A stretch of 64,000 nt of DNA, taken from contig NC_089230.1 of assembly GCF_963924675.1 (NCBI RefSeq), positions 70,423,223 to 70,487,222 of the forward strand, read 5' to 3'. This stretch comes from Phocoena phocoena. Taxonomy: Eukaryota > Chordata > Mammalia > Artiodactyla > Phocoenidae. The position numbers and the translations under genes are program-made. The notes below the pieces were generated by a model. It searched no databases. It had not been told where the DNA came from and saw only the letters and a list, made by a program, of their open reading frames with translations. The number at the start of each line of letters is the position of its first letter. Position 1 is the first letter of the stretch. Positions 13,110 to 23,903 of this stretch are shown piece after piece.

Positions 13110-15350
13110 TGCAAGACTCAGGGTCGCCTCCACTGCGTCCGCAGATCAGGACAACCTACAGGGCTTCCCTTTCTGCCTGGGTTCAGTCGGGGACGCTCAG
13201 CTCCTGCTCTGGCCAGAAGTTCCGGAGTCTCCTACGACTGCTGCCCTCGGCGAGACGGTGGGGTCCGCGCAGAGCCGAGTACAGGGTGCCGAGAAGGCTG
13301 CTCCGCCCCAGGCCGAGCTCGGGACAGTGAGGCCGAAGGTCCCCAAGGGCGCCACGTGCCCCAGCCGGAAGCGTGGCGGGCTCTCCGCAACCTAAACGAC
13401 CACGAGCCCCTTTCTTCCGGGAGGTCGCAGGCCGGGGGCTGAACTACCCCCGCCCTCCACCCTCCAATCTGGGAGGGCTGTGAACGGCCACCCAGCGGAA
13501 TAGTTGACAGTCTTTGCCAACCCTCCTCTGTCCTCCACCGGAATATATTATCCAGCCACCACCTGGTGGGGGAGCCAGCAAGGTTTATCATCCCCGTTGT
13601 AACGCTGAGGAGGTTAAGGCCGGGACACGGCCAGGGTCCCGAAACAGATGCGTGCGGAATCCCGTCAGGAGGGGAGCTCAGCCCGCCTCCCCATCGCCCA
13701 GAATCCTCAGAGCCGGGCGGTCCGCCGGCCAAGGCGCAGGCCGAGGCCCGAGGCCAGAGTGGATTAGGGTTTATGCCCTCGGGGGAGGAAGCGGTGGGCG
13801 GCTCGGCTACAGAGGTCAGGGGCCCGGGATTGCCGAGCCGAGCGCGAGAGGAGGCCTGCGCCGTGGAGTCCAGGAGCCACGAAGAGGCCCAGGTGCCCCG
13901 GGATGCGGCCGCCCGACCTCAGCAGCGGAAGCGGTGGGCGCCCAACTCCCGTGCGCTAACCCCCGGAGAAACGGGGCCCGCGCAGCCCCGGAACTAGAGC
14001 TTCCTGCGGAGGGAGGGGGGGCGCTTAGGTTTTCACTCACTTTGTTCTTTAACCCATTTTTAAAAGGAGAGTCTTGATTCGAAGCGATAGAAGACAAAAA
14101 TGGCCTCCTCCCCCCTCCTCCAGACACTGCACCTCTCCCGCGGCCACTGGGACTGACGGCCCGCGGCGAATCCGCACGCACACGCACGCTCACGCATGCA
14201 CACATGCGCACACGCCGCGCACGCTGTGTCCGGGCTCTGCGGTGCAGCTCAGGCTTCCCAGGCAGGGTGGGGCAAGGCCTGGGACGTCGTCAGCGTGGTT
14301 GTGCGGTCTCCTGGGTCTGGGGACGTCTCTGAGGGTTTTGATGATCCTTATTTTTAGTTCCCCTCGGAGGAGCTAGCGCCGCGCCAGGCGAGTGGTGCGC
14401 AGTGGCCGGGGCAGCGCGCCCTTCTCAACCAGCGAGCAGAGGCGCAGGCGCGGCGCGGCGCGGGCGCCGGCTCTAATCAATAACCCTCAGCGGGCTCTGA
14501 ACTGCAGGGGGTTGAGAGGCCTTTCCGAGAGAGCCGCCCCGGGAGATGATGTATTTATTCTTCGCACTTACTGTGCACTTAGCACCGAAAGGGCTGTTCT
14601 TTGCTCTTAGCAACAGAAACTCCCGGCTCGTCAGCCTTGACTCCCTGTGGCCGCTGAGCGCGAGTCCGCCCGGGGTCGCGGGATCTTAGGCTTGGTCTCT
14701 CCAACAGGTGGCGAGAGCTGCCGGCAACCGACCCGAACACCTTCCGCCCTGCCTAACCCATGTCTCCTGGGTGTCGCGGCCAGTCACCTCGCTCTGGAGA
14801 AGGGGGCGAGGACTCGGCGTGTGCACTGGGGAGTGAATATGCAGGCGGGCTCCGGACTCCAAGCAGTAACAGCGCTAACGCAGAGAGCTTTCCAGGCGCC
14901 TTCCTTGATTTTCCGTAAAATAGGTTTAATTAATAGCTGAGACGAATCTCCTTTTGAAGTGACTTGAGCAATCAAAGACGCTCCTCTGGGATCCAGAGAA
15001 AGTTGGGGGTTGTTACTCCCTGCTCAACCCCCCACCCCCGAGTTTGCCTTCCTAGTCCTCTTGATTTCACTCGCACACAACCCACTGGAGAAGTCTCAGT
15101 GATAAATTACGGAGTCGCTTAGGCGTGGCCATGCCTTTCTCCCCTAACATGTCCCTTCCTCGGATGACTCTGAACTCGGAGTGGAATCCGATTCCCTCTC
15201 GGATCCCCGTGGCCGAGCCTCGCTCACTCAAGCCAGGCGAGCCCAGCGGCTGCTGGAAAATCGCGGCTGCAGCGGGCGCGCGGCTTCAAGCGCGCTGCTT
15301 CCCGAAGCTGCCAGGATACTGATTTATGCTCCAGCCGCTCACGAGAACCC
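13110..15350. promoter_or_regulatory. Upstream CpG island, block 1
   Basis: This is a sharply bounded GC-rich, CpG-dense block about 8-10 kb upstream of TBX18, flanked on both sides by AT-rich DNA. It includes a purine/pyrimidine alternating CA/CG tract at about 14172-14223. No coding exon could be recognised; frames such as 13514-14077 plus are GC-driven. It could be an alternative promoter or the promoter of a noncoding RNA. Confidence 0.55.
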
Positions 15351-16439
15351 CAACGCTTTGGCTGAGTTAATTTTTGTCAATTGTTCCTCATCACACTGAG
15401 ATAGTTTGCAGCTTGAGGCGTGTTTTATTTATCACCTTGCACATTTGAAATACAGTCAGACATAAAAATAACTGACTCTGGGACTCTGGCGCAATATTGG
15501 AGCCGTCGGGGAATAATTTGGCTAACTGACTTGGACGTTTCACCTTCTAAACAGAAATGCAACTCTCAAACTGTAAATCAGATTGTCTTTGCAAATGGGG
15601 GGGAAAAAAAAGCACGAAACCCAGGAGGGAACGGAAACAAAATGAAAGAAAACGCAGGTATTGACCAAAGCAAAACGAGCTTCAGACACCCAGACTGGAT
15701 TTTAATTTTAGGCATGGAACCTCATCGAGAATGTGAATTCGTAAATGTTTTACCAGTCGGATCTGCCTTGGGGTTTCTAGGGTACCCTGGAAACTGGACT
15801 GATTTCTTTATTTCTTTTTACCGTTACTGCTGTTTTTGTTATTAAACAATATATGCTATCTTGGGGGGTGGGTCCTCTTGAAGAGCTCCAATTGTAAAAG
15901 TTAACGAGAACCGTCTGGGCAGGACAGGGTGGGAGCTCTGGAAACGACCTAAGACTTGGAGAAGGAAACCAGAAATTTCTTGGCACTTTCCATGTCCCCA
16001 AATTTCTGTGAATAAGCAGAAAAGAATCTGATAGTCTTTTTTGCGCCTCAGGCATTCTTCTCCTCCACCTGTCTGGAAGCCCCCAATAATGAAAGCTCGA
16101 TATCTTACCGCCGCACATAGATCGAATGGTCTAAAGCCTGGGCAGGACTGGCCTTCAGTAAGGCAGGATCTGGAAAAAAGAAAACCCACTCAGGCGACCA
16201 CTCAACAATTGATCACTTAGGGGAATTCAAAACGCAACCAGATAAAAGTTCTGCCAGGGTGGAGAGCATCTGCTATTATTTTGGCATTATTTCACACAAC
16301 CTGCACCCCAGCAAGTAAATTTCATTCTAACACAGCAAAACGGAGATCAGGCAGGAGCGTTTCCCTAGCTTCCACAAGGGGAATCTGAAGACGGTTTTCT
16401 TGGCGTGACCCCACAGCGACCCTAAATGTAGGCACCTGC
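15351..16439. other. Sequence flanking CpG block 1
   Basis: Moderate GC, no repeat recognised. Frames at 15420-15845 plus and 15842-16189 minus lack domain signatures. Confidence 0.35.
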
Positions 16440-18620
16440 CCCAGTCTTAGGGTATTAAACAAGTATATATTTTTTTAAACTTCTTTTTGACCAAGACCAT
16501 TCACACAACATGCTTCTAACATTTCTCCAAATAAAATGAAACAGGAGACTGTGACTCTTAAGATCCACAAATTAAAATTAAATTTAAAGATTCCAAAAGG
16601 GGCTTCAGGTAGAAAGTTGGAGGGATTATTTTCAATTAACTTTGAAGGTTTAAGAGAAGATATCTTGGTAGTTGATAGTGCTTGGTATCCATACCGAATA
16701 TATAATATTAAATTATGACTTCAAAAAAATGTTTCAAAGGCATTAAATAAACAAATTAAATCTAATATTTTGATGGGGAAAAAGATCAGCAAGTAGTTGG
16801 AAATTTTTCTCAAAAACAAATTATATTGGTGTGGTTTTGATATTTGTGTGATCCAATTCTTAATCTGGTGTTTTTTATATCGACCCCAAACTGGTTTTGC
16901 TCAGGTTGACATCTCTGCTTCTTCAGAGCTGGAACTCAGTAAATGCAGTGTGCTCTGCTGACGGGCAACTCCTGTGTTGTGAGTAATCCTTTGCCAGTAG
17001 ATGGTCTGATGTCCTTTTCACTGTAACCAACTGGGAAATTAAAAGAAAAATGTTTGCCTCTCCGCATATTTATTTTTATTTGTTGTTTTTTATTTCTAAC
17101 ACATCAAGACGAGTTCTTTCTCTTAGAATCCCAAGCCACAAATTTCTCCTAAAAACGTATATTTCAAAAATTAAATCTACAGGTGTAATACATACTGTGA
17201 ACCCTATAAAATGCATTTACAATGCGGACTTAAAGAAAGAAATTTATAACTTTCATATGTACCTTCCTTTTGCAATAGGCAACTGCCATATGTTTCCGAC
17301 TTCCATAATTCAGTTTTTCCTGGACATCTGTAGCAGGTAGTGAGTGCTTCTTAAAGTACATTTTATGTAATTTGAGAAGGAACCTGCACCAAAGAGTAAA
17401 GGTTAACAGAAAAAAGCACAAGTCTTTCTAGAAATGCTAGTTATTCAAAATTTACATCACCTATTGTGCTTGGCCTGGATAGCTTTTTTCCTCTCTTTCT
17501 TCTTGAGACTGAATTTGGAAATGCAGTGTTATTTATGCTGAGAATTCTTTACAAGCAACATTTCCAAAATTTCTAAATGTTTTGGTAAAGATCCTCTTGT
17601 TATTACTGTTCTTTTGCTTGAAGATTCTAATTTGGCTCTTCCTGAAAACCCAGGTTGGAAGTGTATTCCAGTAAGATTATTTTGTTTGAGAAAAATTTTA
17701 ATATTTTTATATCAAAAACGGGGAAAACCTTAAACTCGTTCATTTTTCAGCTATCTTAATTGTTCATCTTACACTCATTAAAGGATGGAGAAGTTTACAC
17801 AATTAAAAGTGAAAACAAAGCAAAACCAAAAGTAATGTAGAAAAGTCAAAGCTTGTTCTCAAATTTTTTGCCCATGTGTTCAAATTCAGGGATCATTCTT
17901 AATAGAATTTTTCAATAGCTCACTTCTTTTTGTGCAGTTCCAGTGCTAGCCTTAAATTAATCTGTTAAAAGTCTTTTCATTCAGCTGAAACTGAAATGCC
18001 TCATCTGTCAGTACAAAAATATGAATAAATTTCAGCCACATTCTTTATTGTTCGTACTTTCAGCAGATTATATAAATGCCCACAGAATTTTCACTGTTTA
18101 ATAACGGTGGGTATCTACAGATGTGAAATAGGAGAACAGGGCCCAATTTACAGCCAATTAGAGGGTGTAATAATTTGTATAAAAAGCTAAACATCCTACC
18201 TAGTTATTGGAGCCTAAACAGGCAGTCAGTTCCCTTTTCAATTCATTTAATTAAACCGGCAGACTCAAGAAAATCTTTGTTTATGGGGGAAAATAGCATT
18301 AAATATTTAATTCAAAGAATATGAAGCTGCATATCTTAAATATCAATTTAAACATCATTTTATAAAGCATAAACTATTAAAATGCCCATTAACTATTTAG
18401 AGAATATTAATTTCCCCATTCATTATCTCAGTTTGATTTATATCCAAATTGACCTGTTGCAATTCAGTAATGTCCATCTACCCATCTTTGGGTATCCATT
18501 TACATCTAGGTGTTAATTTCATTACCTCCTTGAAGCCAGCTTGTATTTGGATCAGGTATTAGTGATAGAGACAAGTGTTTCCTTCTTGGACATTTCTGTT
18601 ACTAACCCCTTACTGTAGGA
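16440..18620. promoter_or_regulatory. AT-rich repeat-free tract, candidate conserved noncoding regulatory DNA
   Basis: No interspersed repeat or gene was recognised. The part at about 18070-18480 is dense in TAAT/ATTA homeodomain-type cores and AT-rich blocks, as often found in developmental enhancers. The location between two CpG islands upstream of a T-box gene fits a regulatory role, but conservation cannot be tested from one sequence. Confidence 0.3.
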
Positions 18621-20179
18621 GTGTCGTCAGAGGAGTGTAGGTCAATGAATGAGGAAGTGAAGGGGGCGGTTTTTCATGCACAGGGTGAAAAATAATTCGC
18701 ATCATCTGGAGGTAGAGCAGATACTGCTGGAAATTGGACATGAGTGGCGAAGCTCATTCGTCCAGCCGAGTGAGTTTTCTTCCGGATACATTACAGGTTT
18801 ATTACGTCCTCACAGCCCCTCGACTCGGTGGGTCAGGGGTCTCACTTCTCCCTTCCTTTACCTTTCCCTGGAGAACTGGAAGTGGAGGGAGGGAGGGAGT
18901 AATGACGACAAGCTTACCATTAGAGTACACGCCTTTTGCTCTCTCCAAACAGCGCACCTCCCCTAAACCTCACCGAGAATTGAGCATTGATTGAAAAACC
19001 AGCACTAAAAGGAATCTCTCCGGACCCCAAACTGAGTTTGGGCGCTCGGGAGCCCCGAAGAGCACTTCGGGGGGCTGCGCGATTTCTTTGCTATCGAGAC
19101 TCGGTCTCAGTTGATGAGAATACTTAAAGAGATTTGTTGGAGGAGGAGAATGGTAAACAATCGCCAACATGTGGGACAGTGCTGTGTGTGTGTATGTGTG
19201 TGCAAATCCACGACAGAAGCAAGCCGCGAGGAATCGCGGTTCGGGATCGCTTTCTCCACGGGGCCTGGGTTTGCAGCTGCAGCCGGAGACCCGGCAGGAA
19301 GGAAGCCCTCGAGAGCGCAGCGGTCCAGCCCCTGGCCGACTGAATTTACTCCCGTAAATTACTCTTTGTAAACTTATACAGGTTATAATTTATTGTTTTT
19401 ATTAACCCAGATCAGAGGGAGAGGCGAGAAGAATAGCAGGGCAGATAACGAAGAGAGTGGAAGACGGTAAGGGAAGGAAGGGAGGAGAGAGGGAGCCCCA
19501 GCCAGCGAGTAAGGTGCTGCCTGGTGACTCGGCGGCTCTGACGTCCACGCCCCCAATTAGGATGTACCTTCTTCCCAAACTGTTACAAATTAAGGCAGCC
19601 AAATAAGTACCCCCCTTGGTGCTAGGATTGGGCCCTTGCTCACACCCACTCTCCCGTCTATTTCTGTACTTCTCGCTAGGTTAATCTTCTAGCTAATTAT
19701 AAAGTTTTTTTTAATTTTTATTTTTTAGCGCATGGGAAGGAAGTCCGGATCCCGCCTGTTCGGAAACTTGGGGACCACCTGAAGCAACTCCCATTCAAGG
19801 GCCAAGAACAGACTGTCTTGTGTGCCAGGGCTCACCTCCTGTGTCATGTCTTGAGTGTGGGAAATTAATCGTAATGGTTAGAAACTCTTATGGCCACCGT
19901 CAAGTGTAAAAGAAAAAAGAAGTCTATCTAGAGAATGAAATCCTAACGCATAGAATTTTTAAATTCAGAATTTAAAAATAAGTAACTGTTTATAAATACA
20001 AGTCGCTACGTCAGGTAAGTGGAAATAGCAAGCTCTCTCCAAACATATATATGTTACACTATATATAGTGTGAACAGGCTCTAGGCTGAGAAAGCACAGC
20101 GGAAACCGACAGAATGCGTTTAAAAAAATCTTTTGGAACGGTCTAATTTAAAAATGCACAGAGAAAAATAAGGAAGAGG
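18621..20179. other. Unassigned sequence between CpG blocks
   Basis: Mixed composition with a small CpG-richer patch at about 19010-19360 and a short (TG)n at about 19183-19202. No gene or interspersed repeat recognised. Confidence 0.4.
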
Positions 20180-21920
20180 AACTGACTATGCTTTTCAATG
20201 CCCACCCCCTTCCCGCGATAGTTTTGCTAACTGGCTGGACACAGATTCCACTAGGTACCATTCGCAAGGCTCTTGTGTCCTTCCCTCTCTCCCCGCCCAA
20301 GTTCCTGAGAGAAGCCCACTCTGATAACGTTCTTCCCTGGATGACTTTTATTTGAAATAGAGCCGTGCTAGTCATGCCAGAGGCCTGACAGTTTAATTCA
20401 GTTTTAATCGTTTCCTTAACATAGCTCATACTGGGAACAGACATTTTTTCTCTTAAAGTGACGAGAGGCACACGCTCCCCGGTACACATGCCCACCCATG
20501 TTTCCACCCTCACAGGTGCACACACGCGCATCCACGCACATACAGGCACGTGCACGGGCGCACCCTGTCGAGTTTTTCTCCCGCCAGTTTGCGCCCTGTC
20601 CCTGCTTCCTTTGCTCTCTTGACTGGCAAAGTACAAGGCCCTGGCTCTACTCTGGCACGCGCGTGCCATGCTTTTGAGAAAACGCCCGATTAGTGTGGTG
20701 GCTTCGCCAGCGCTTCGAAGGCCGAGACTCCGCCAGCCTGCCAAACCCGCCTTCCTTCCCTCAGTCTCCTGGAGAAGCTCGGCTTCCTCTCTCGGGAGCG
20801 AAGGTCGGGGGTGAGCTGAGGTCTGCGACCTTCTGCTTCGTGGGGTCGGGGGCAGCTGGTCCCTCTGGGTCCCGGAGTCTGAGCCGGATTCCATGCGAGC
20901 CCAAGGTGGAGAGCGGCGGTGCGGCTCTGTCGCTGTGGTTCCCAAAGCCCAGCCTGGATTTGGACTAAGGAGACCAGAGTTGGTCCTGTCCCGGGCGCCC
21001 AGGGCACATCTGGATTATTTTTAAGGGCCACGTTCTATCTGACATAGTGGATGTGTGTGAGGCCCGGCTTTCCAGCTTGTCTGTGGGGCGCAAGTCCCCG
21101 GCGTCCCGAGGGCTGCGCCCCTCGCTGCCTGGGGTAAAGGAGAAAGAAGCGGTGTAGGGATATAGGAGGCCTTGGGGCCCTGCAGGCCCATGTAGTCCCT
21201 TCTAAATCAGTTTTGAGCAGCGGGGCCTGTAAACGGACAAGAACCCGTCTACAAAGCAGGCTTCGCGTCTGGAAAACCGCGGTCGTCCCTGGCGGCCTGG
21301 GGTTTCTCCAGAGGAGCAGTTCCCCCGGAGTAGGCCTCAGGGCCCCGGTGACTCCACCCTTGGGCCTCAGCGCCTCCACCTCTCCAAGTCCGCAAGGGCA
21401 GCTCAGAGGAGCCTCGGGTCGCTCCTCCTTGGGGCCACGGAAAGCCTGGGCGTGGAGCGGGGCGCTCGGTCCCCGCAGGCTGCGGATGCTGGCTTCAGAT
21501 AACCCCGGACGCGCGGAGCTCGGTGGGCAGCCTCCTGCCAGGTCTGCGGCCCTCCCTCCAGCGCATCCCTCCCCACTCCCTGCCCCAGCCCTACAGGCGG
21601 CCTCTTCGCTCTGCCGGGCTTGCGCCCGTCTTCGGGCAGGCTTCAGAAACCAGGTTTGCGCTTACTTTTAAGGCTGTACTACCCGCCTAGGTCGCCGCGG
21701 ACTCTGGAGGTCCACCGAGGTCCGGACCGCTCCAGACCGTTCGCAAAGCCATTTCTTGCAAATGCAAAACACCTCCTCCTAGTTGAGTCTTATTCTCAAT
21801 CTTTTAAAAGAGGCCTCCTCTTCAGGTTGTTAGGGAGTCGTGTTTGACCCTGAGGCTGCTGGGCCCGCCGGGCGGCGCGTGCGGAGACGCCTCTGAGCAC
21901 CGCCCGCTCTGGTTCCCGCT
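20180..21920. promoter_or_regulatory. Upstream CpG island, block 2
   Basis: GC-rich sequence with frequent CpG starts about 3.4 kb before the TBX18 ATG. It contains an alternating CA/CG tract near 20514-20565. Open frames here on both strands (for example 20148-20945 minus) lack recognisable domains and are expected by chance in GC-rich DNA. It may be an enhancer, a start for a divergent noncoding transcript, or part of a broad developmental CpG domain. Confidence 0.55.
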
Positions 21921-22879
21921 CTTCTGGTTTCCTTGGAGGAACTGCGAGTTCCCCCTGGAGCTACGGTAAAAAGATCGCAGTGGCGAAGCTACTGCCTGAA
22001 TCACTGTACTGGAAACTAAGAGAGAAGTAAGAGATAATGGGGCAGCCAACAGTGTGGAGGTTAAACAGAGCGAGGGAGAGAAAACAAAAAACAAACGAAA
22101 AAACCCTCAATCCTTTGTCGTGTATTTTATACCAGAGATTTAATAGTAATATCCATGATGAGTTTTATTCTACAAAGAGACTTGCTCTATTTACATCACA
22201 TCCATTATTTTTGTTAATCCAGAGCAAAAGTCGAGTTGAAACTACAAAACAAACTGTACAGATACATGTTAAGTGTTATTCAATTAAAAAGAGGTTTAAA
22301 AAAACATGTTGGCTCTTTAAAAGCCTGAGAAAAGAAGTAGCTACCTGGCAAAAACAGGGCAAACATGAAGTTACGTTAAATCAGAGACGTTTTCTAAAAC
22401 TGCAATGGAAATTTTATTGCATCTTAAAACTTATTTCACTCTGCGAAGTGTTTAGGGGTTTTAAAGCTAAGTCCTTATCATTAAAGACATAAAAATTAAA
22501 ATACCAGGTTTAAATTAGCGATCATTGTTCGAAAGAAATGGGAGACTCCGGAAAGAGCGTGCTTTTTCTGACTGGTTCATATAAAGGACTGAGCAATAAT
22601 GGGGTAAAATTTTGCTCTCCTAAATATAAAGGATTTAAACGTATCTTGAATTCCCCCTCCCTCCCCAAGAAAAATCCACGGAGTAAAACAAATAAGTCTA
22701 GTGCCACGCCCGGCGCAGAGTGGGTGTTACTAAATGCAGAATGTGTCCAAGACGGGCCTGGTGGATGTGAATTCTCCCCACTCCTCAAAATGTTCTGAGT
22801 TGTAGCAATATTAAGTGATAAGGGAATGGGACTGGAACTTAAGGTTTCTTGAAACATTCTTGATATTCTAATGTGGTGA
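21921..22879. other. Unassigned sequence upstream of TBX18 promoter
   Basis: AT-rich, free of recognised repeats, lying within 1.7 kb of the TBX18 ATG; plausibly part of the upstream regulatory region. The 218-codon minus frame at 22522-23178 is not supported as a gene. Confidence 0.35.
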
Positions 22880-23049
22880 TCATTTCGGTTTAAAGCCAGG
22901 AGCCTCAGCCTTTCCAGGTCCCGGTGGGGAAAGCTGGGGACTCCCGGACTGGACTGGCTGTGGGAGGCAGGGAGACTGACCCGGTTCAGGGCCCGGGCTG
23001 GCACTTCCAAGCCAGACGGCGGCGCTTTCCACTTTAGGTTTTTTGCGAC

Positions 23050-23596
23050 CTTGTAAGGAAGTGGGCGCGGGCGGAGCGGAGTCGGCGCCTCCTGATTGGC
23101 TGGCCGTCTCGGTGATTGACAGGGCCCCGGACTCCGCCCCCGCCCCTTTATTGACACTAATGAGCAAGTTCTTCCCACCGCTCTCCTGCCTGGAAGTGCT
23201 GACAGATCAAGGCAACAAATTTCAATTACAATCCCTAATTTGTGTCCGCAGAGTGTTTTTTACCCATGTTAGTCCTCTCTGGCGCATCAGTCGAGGCAGA
23301 TCTTGGAGCTGCAGGAAGAGGTGGAGGGGGTGGGAGCGAAAGAGTCCATCACTGAGAGAGCGCGCGAGAGACCGAGGGAAGGAAACTTGGCGGGCGCGTC
23401 GCTGGTTCCTGGGATCCCAACACAAGCGCGAGAGAGGAAACGCCAAATTTGTTTTTGCCCGGGCGGGGAAGAGGGCAGATCTGGGCCTGCGGGAGGCCCC
23501 GAGAGTCGTTCAGATTTTGGTAGGGGAAGGAGAGCGAGTGTGTGCGTGTGCCTGAGCTTGTGTATATGAGCGAGGGGCGGGCGCCGGGCGGCGGGG
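23050..23596 (+). promoter_or_regulatory. TBX18: TBX18 proximal promoter and 5' UTR
   Basis: This GC-rich interval directly precedes the TBX18 ATG. It has an inverted CCAAT box (ATTGG) at 23095-23099 and a tandem GC box (CCGCCCCCGCCCC) at about 23134-23146. No convincing TATA box was seen at a set distance, which fits a CpG-island promoter with dispersed starts. The transcription start cannot be fixed from sequence alone; most of 23200-23596 is probably 5' UTR. Confidence 0.6.
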
Positions 23597-23903
23597 ATGG
23601 CCGAGAAGCGGAGGGGCTCGCCGTGCAGCATGCTAAGCCTTAAGGCGCACGCCTTCTCCGTGGAGGCACTGATCGGCGCCGAGAAGCAGCAACAGCTTCA
23701 GAAGAAGAGGCGAAAGCTGGGCGCAGAGGAGGCGGCCGGGGCCTTAGATGACGGAGGCTGCAGCCGCGGCGGCGCCGCCGGAGAAAAGGGCTCCTCTGAG
23801 GGAGACGAAGGCACTGCGCTCTCGCCGCCGGCTGGGGCGGCATCCGGGCCCATCCGGAGCTGTGCAGACCTGGAGCGGAGCTGCGGTTCCCGCGGAGCCG
23901 CGG
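23597..23903 (+). CDS. TBX18: TBX18 coding exon 1 (N-terminal repressor region)
   Basis: This exon encodes residues 1-102 plus the first base of codon 103 and ends at a GT donor (gtgagt, phase 1). It begins [13 protein letters not shown]. It contains the eh1-like FSVEALIG motif used by the family to recruit Groucho/TLE co-repressors, and a KKRRK nuclear localisation signal after a glutamine run. The rest is acidic and Gly/Ala/Ser-rich low-complexity sequence that is probably disordered. Base composition is very GC-rich, consistent with the CpG island. An unspliced reading frame continues into the intron to 23986, but the donor and the match of exon 2 to the family show it is spliced. Confidence 0.95.

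Noticed and set aside
13514..14077. 187-codon plus-strand frame in CpG block 1
   Set aside because: GC-rich DNA lowers stop frequency; overlapping frames exist on both strands and the translation is Arg/Gly/Pro-rich with no domain.
20148..20945. 265-codon minus-strand frame upstream of TBX18
   Set aside because: No recognisable domain, biased composition, lies in a CpG-rich block and continues into AT-rich DNA without splice or promoter evidence.
22522..23178. 218-codon minus-strand frame overlapping the TBX18 promoter
   Set aside because: Low-complexity Ser/Pro-rich translation, no domain, antisense to the promoter; a noncoding antisense transcript is possible but not shown.
23043..23555. 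170-codon frame in the TBX18 5' UTR
   Set aside because: Out of frame with TBX18 and Arg-rich; probably a composition artefact, at most an upstream ORF.
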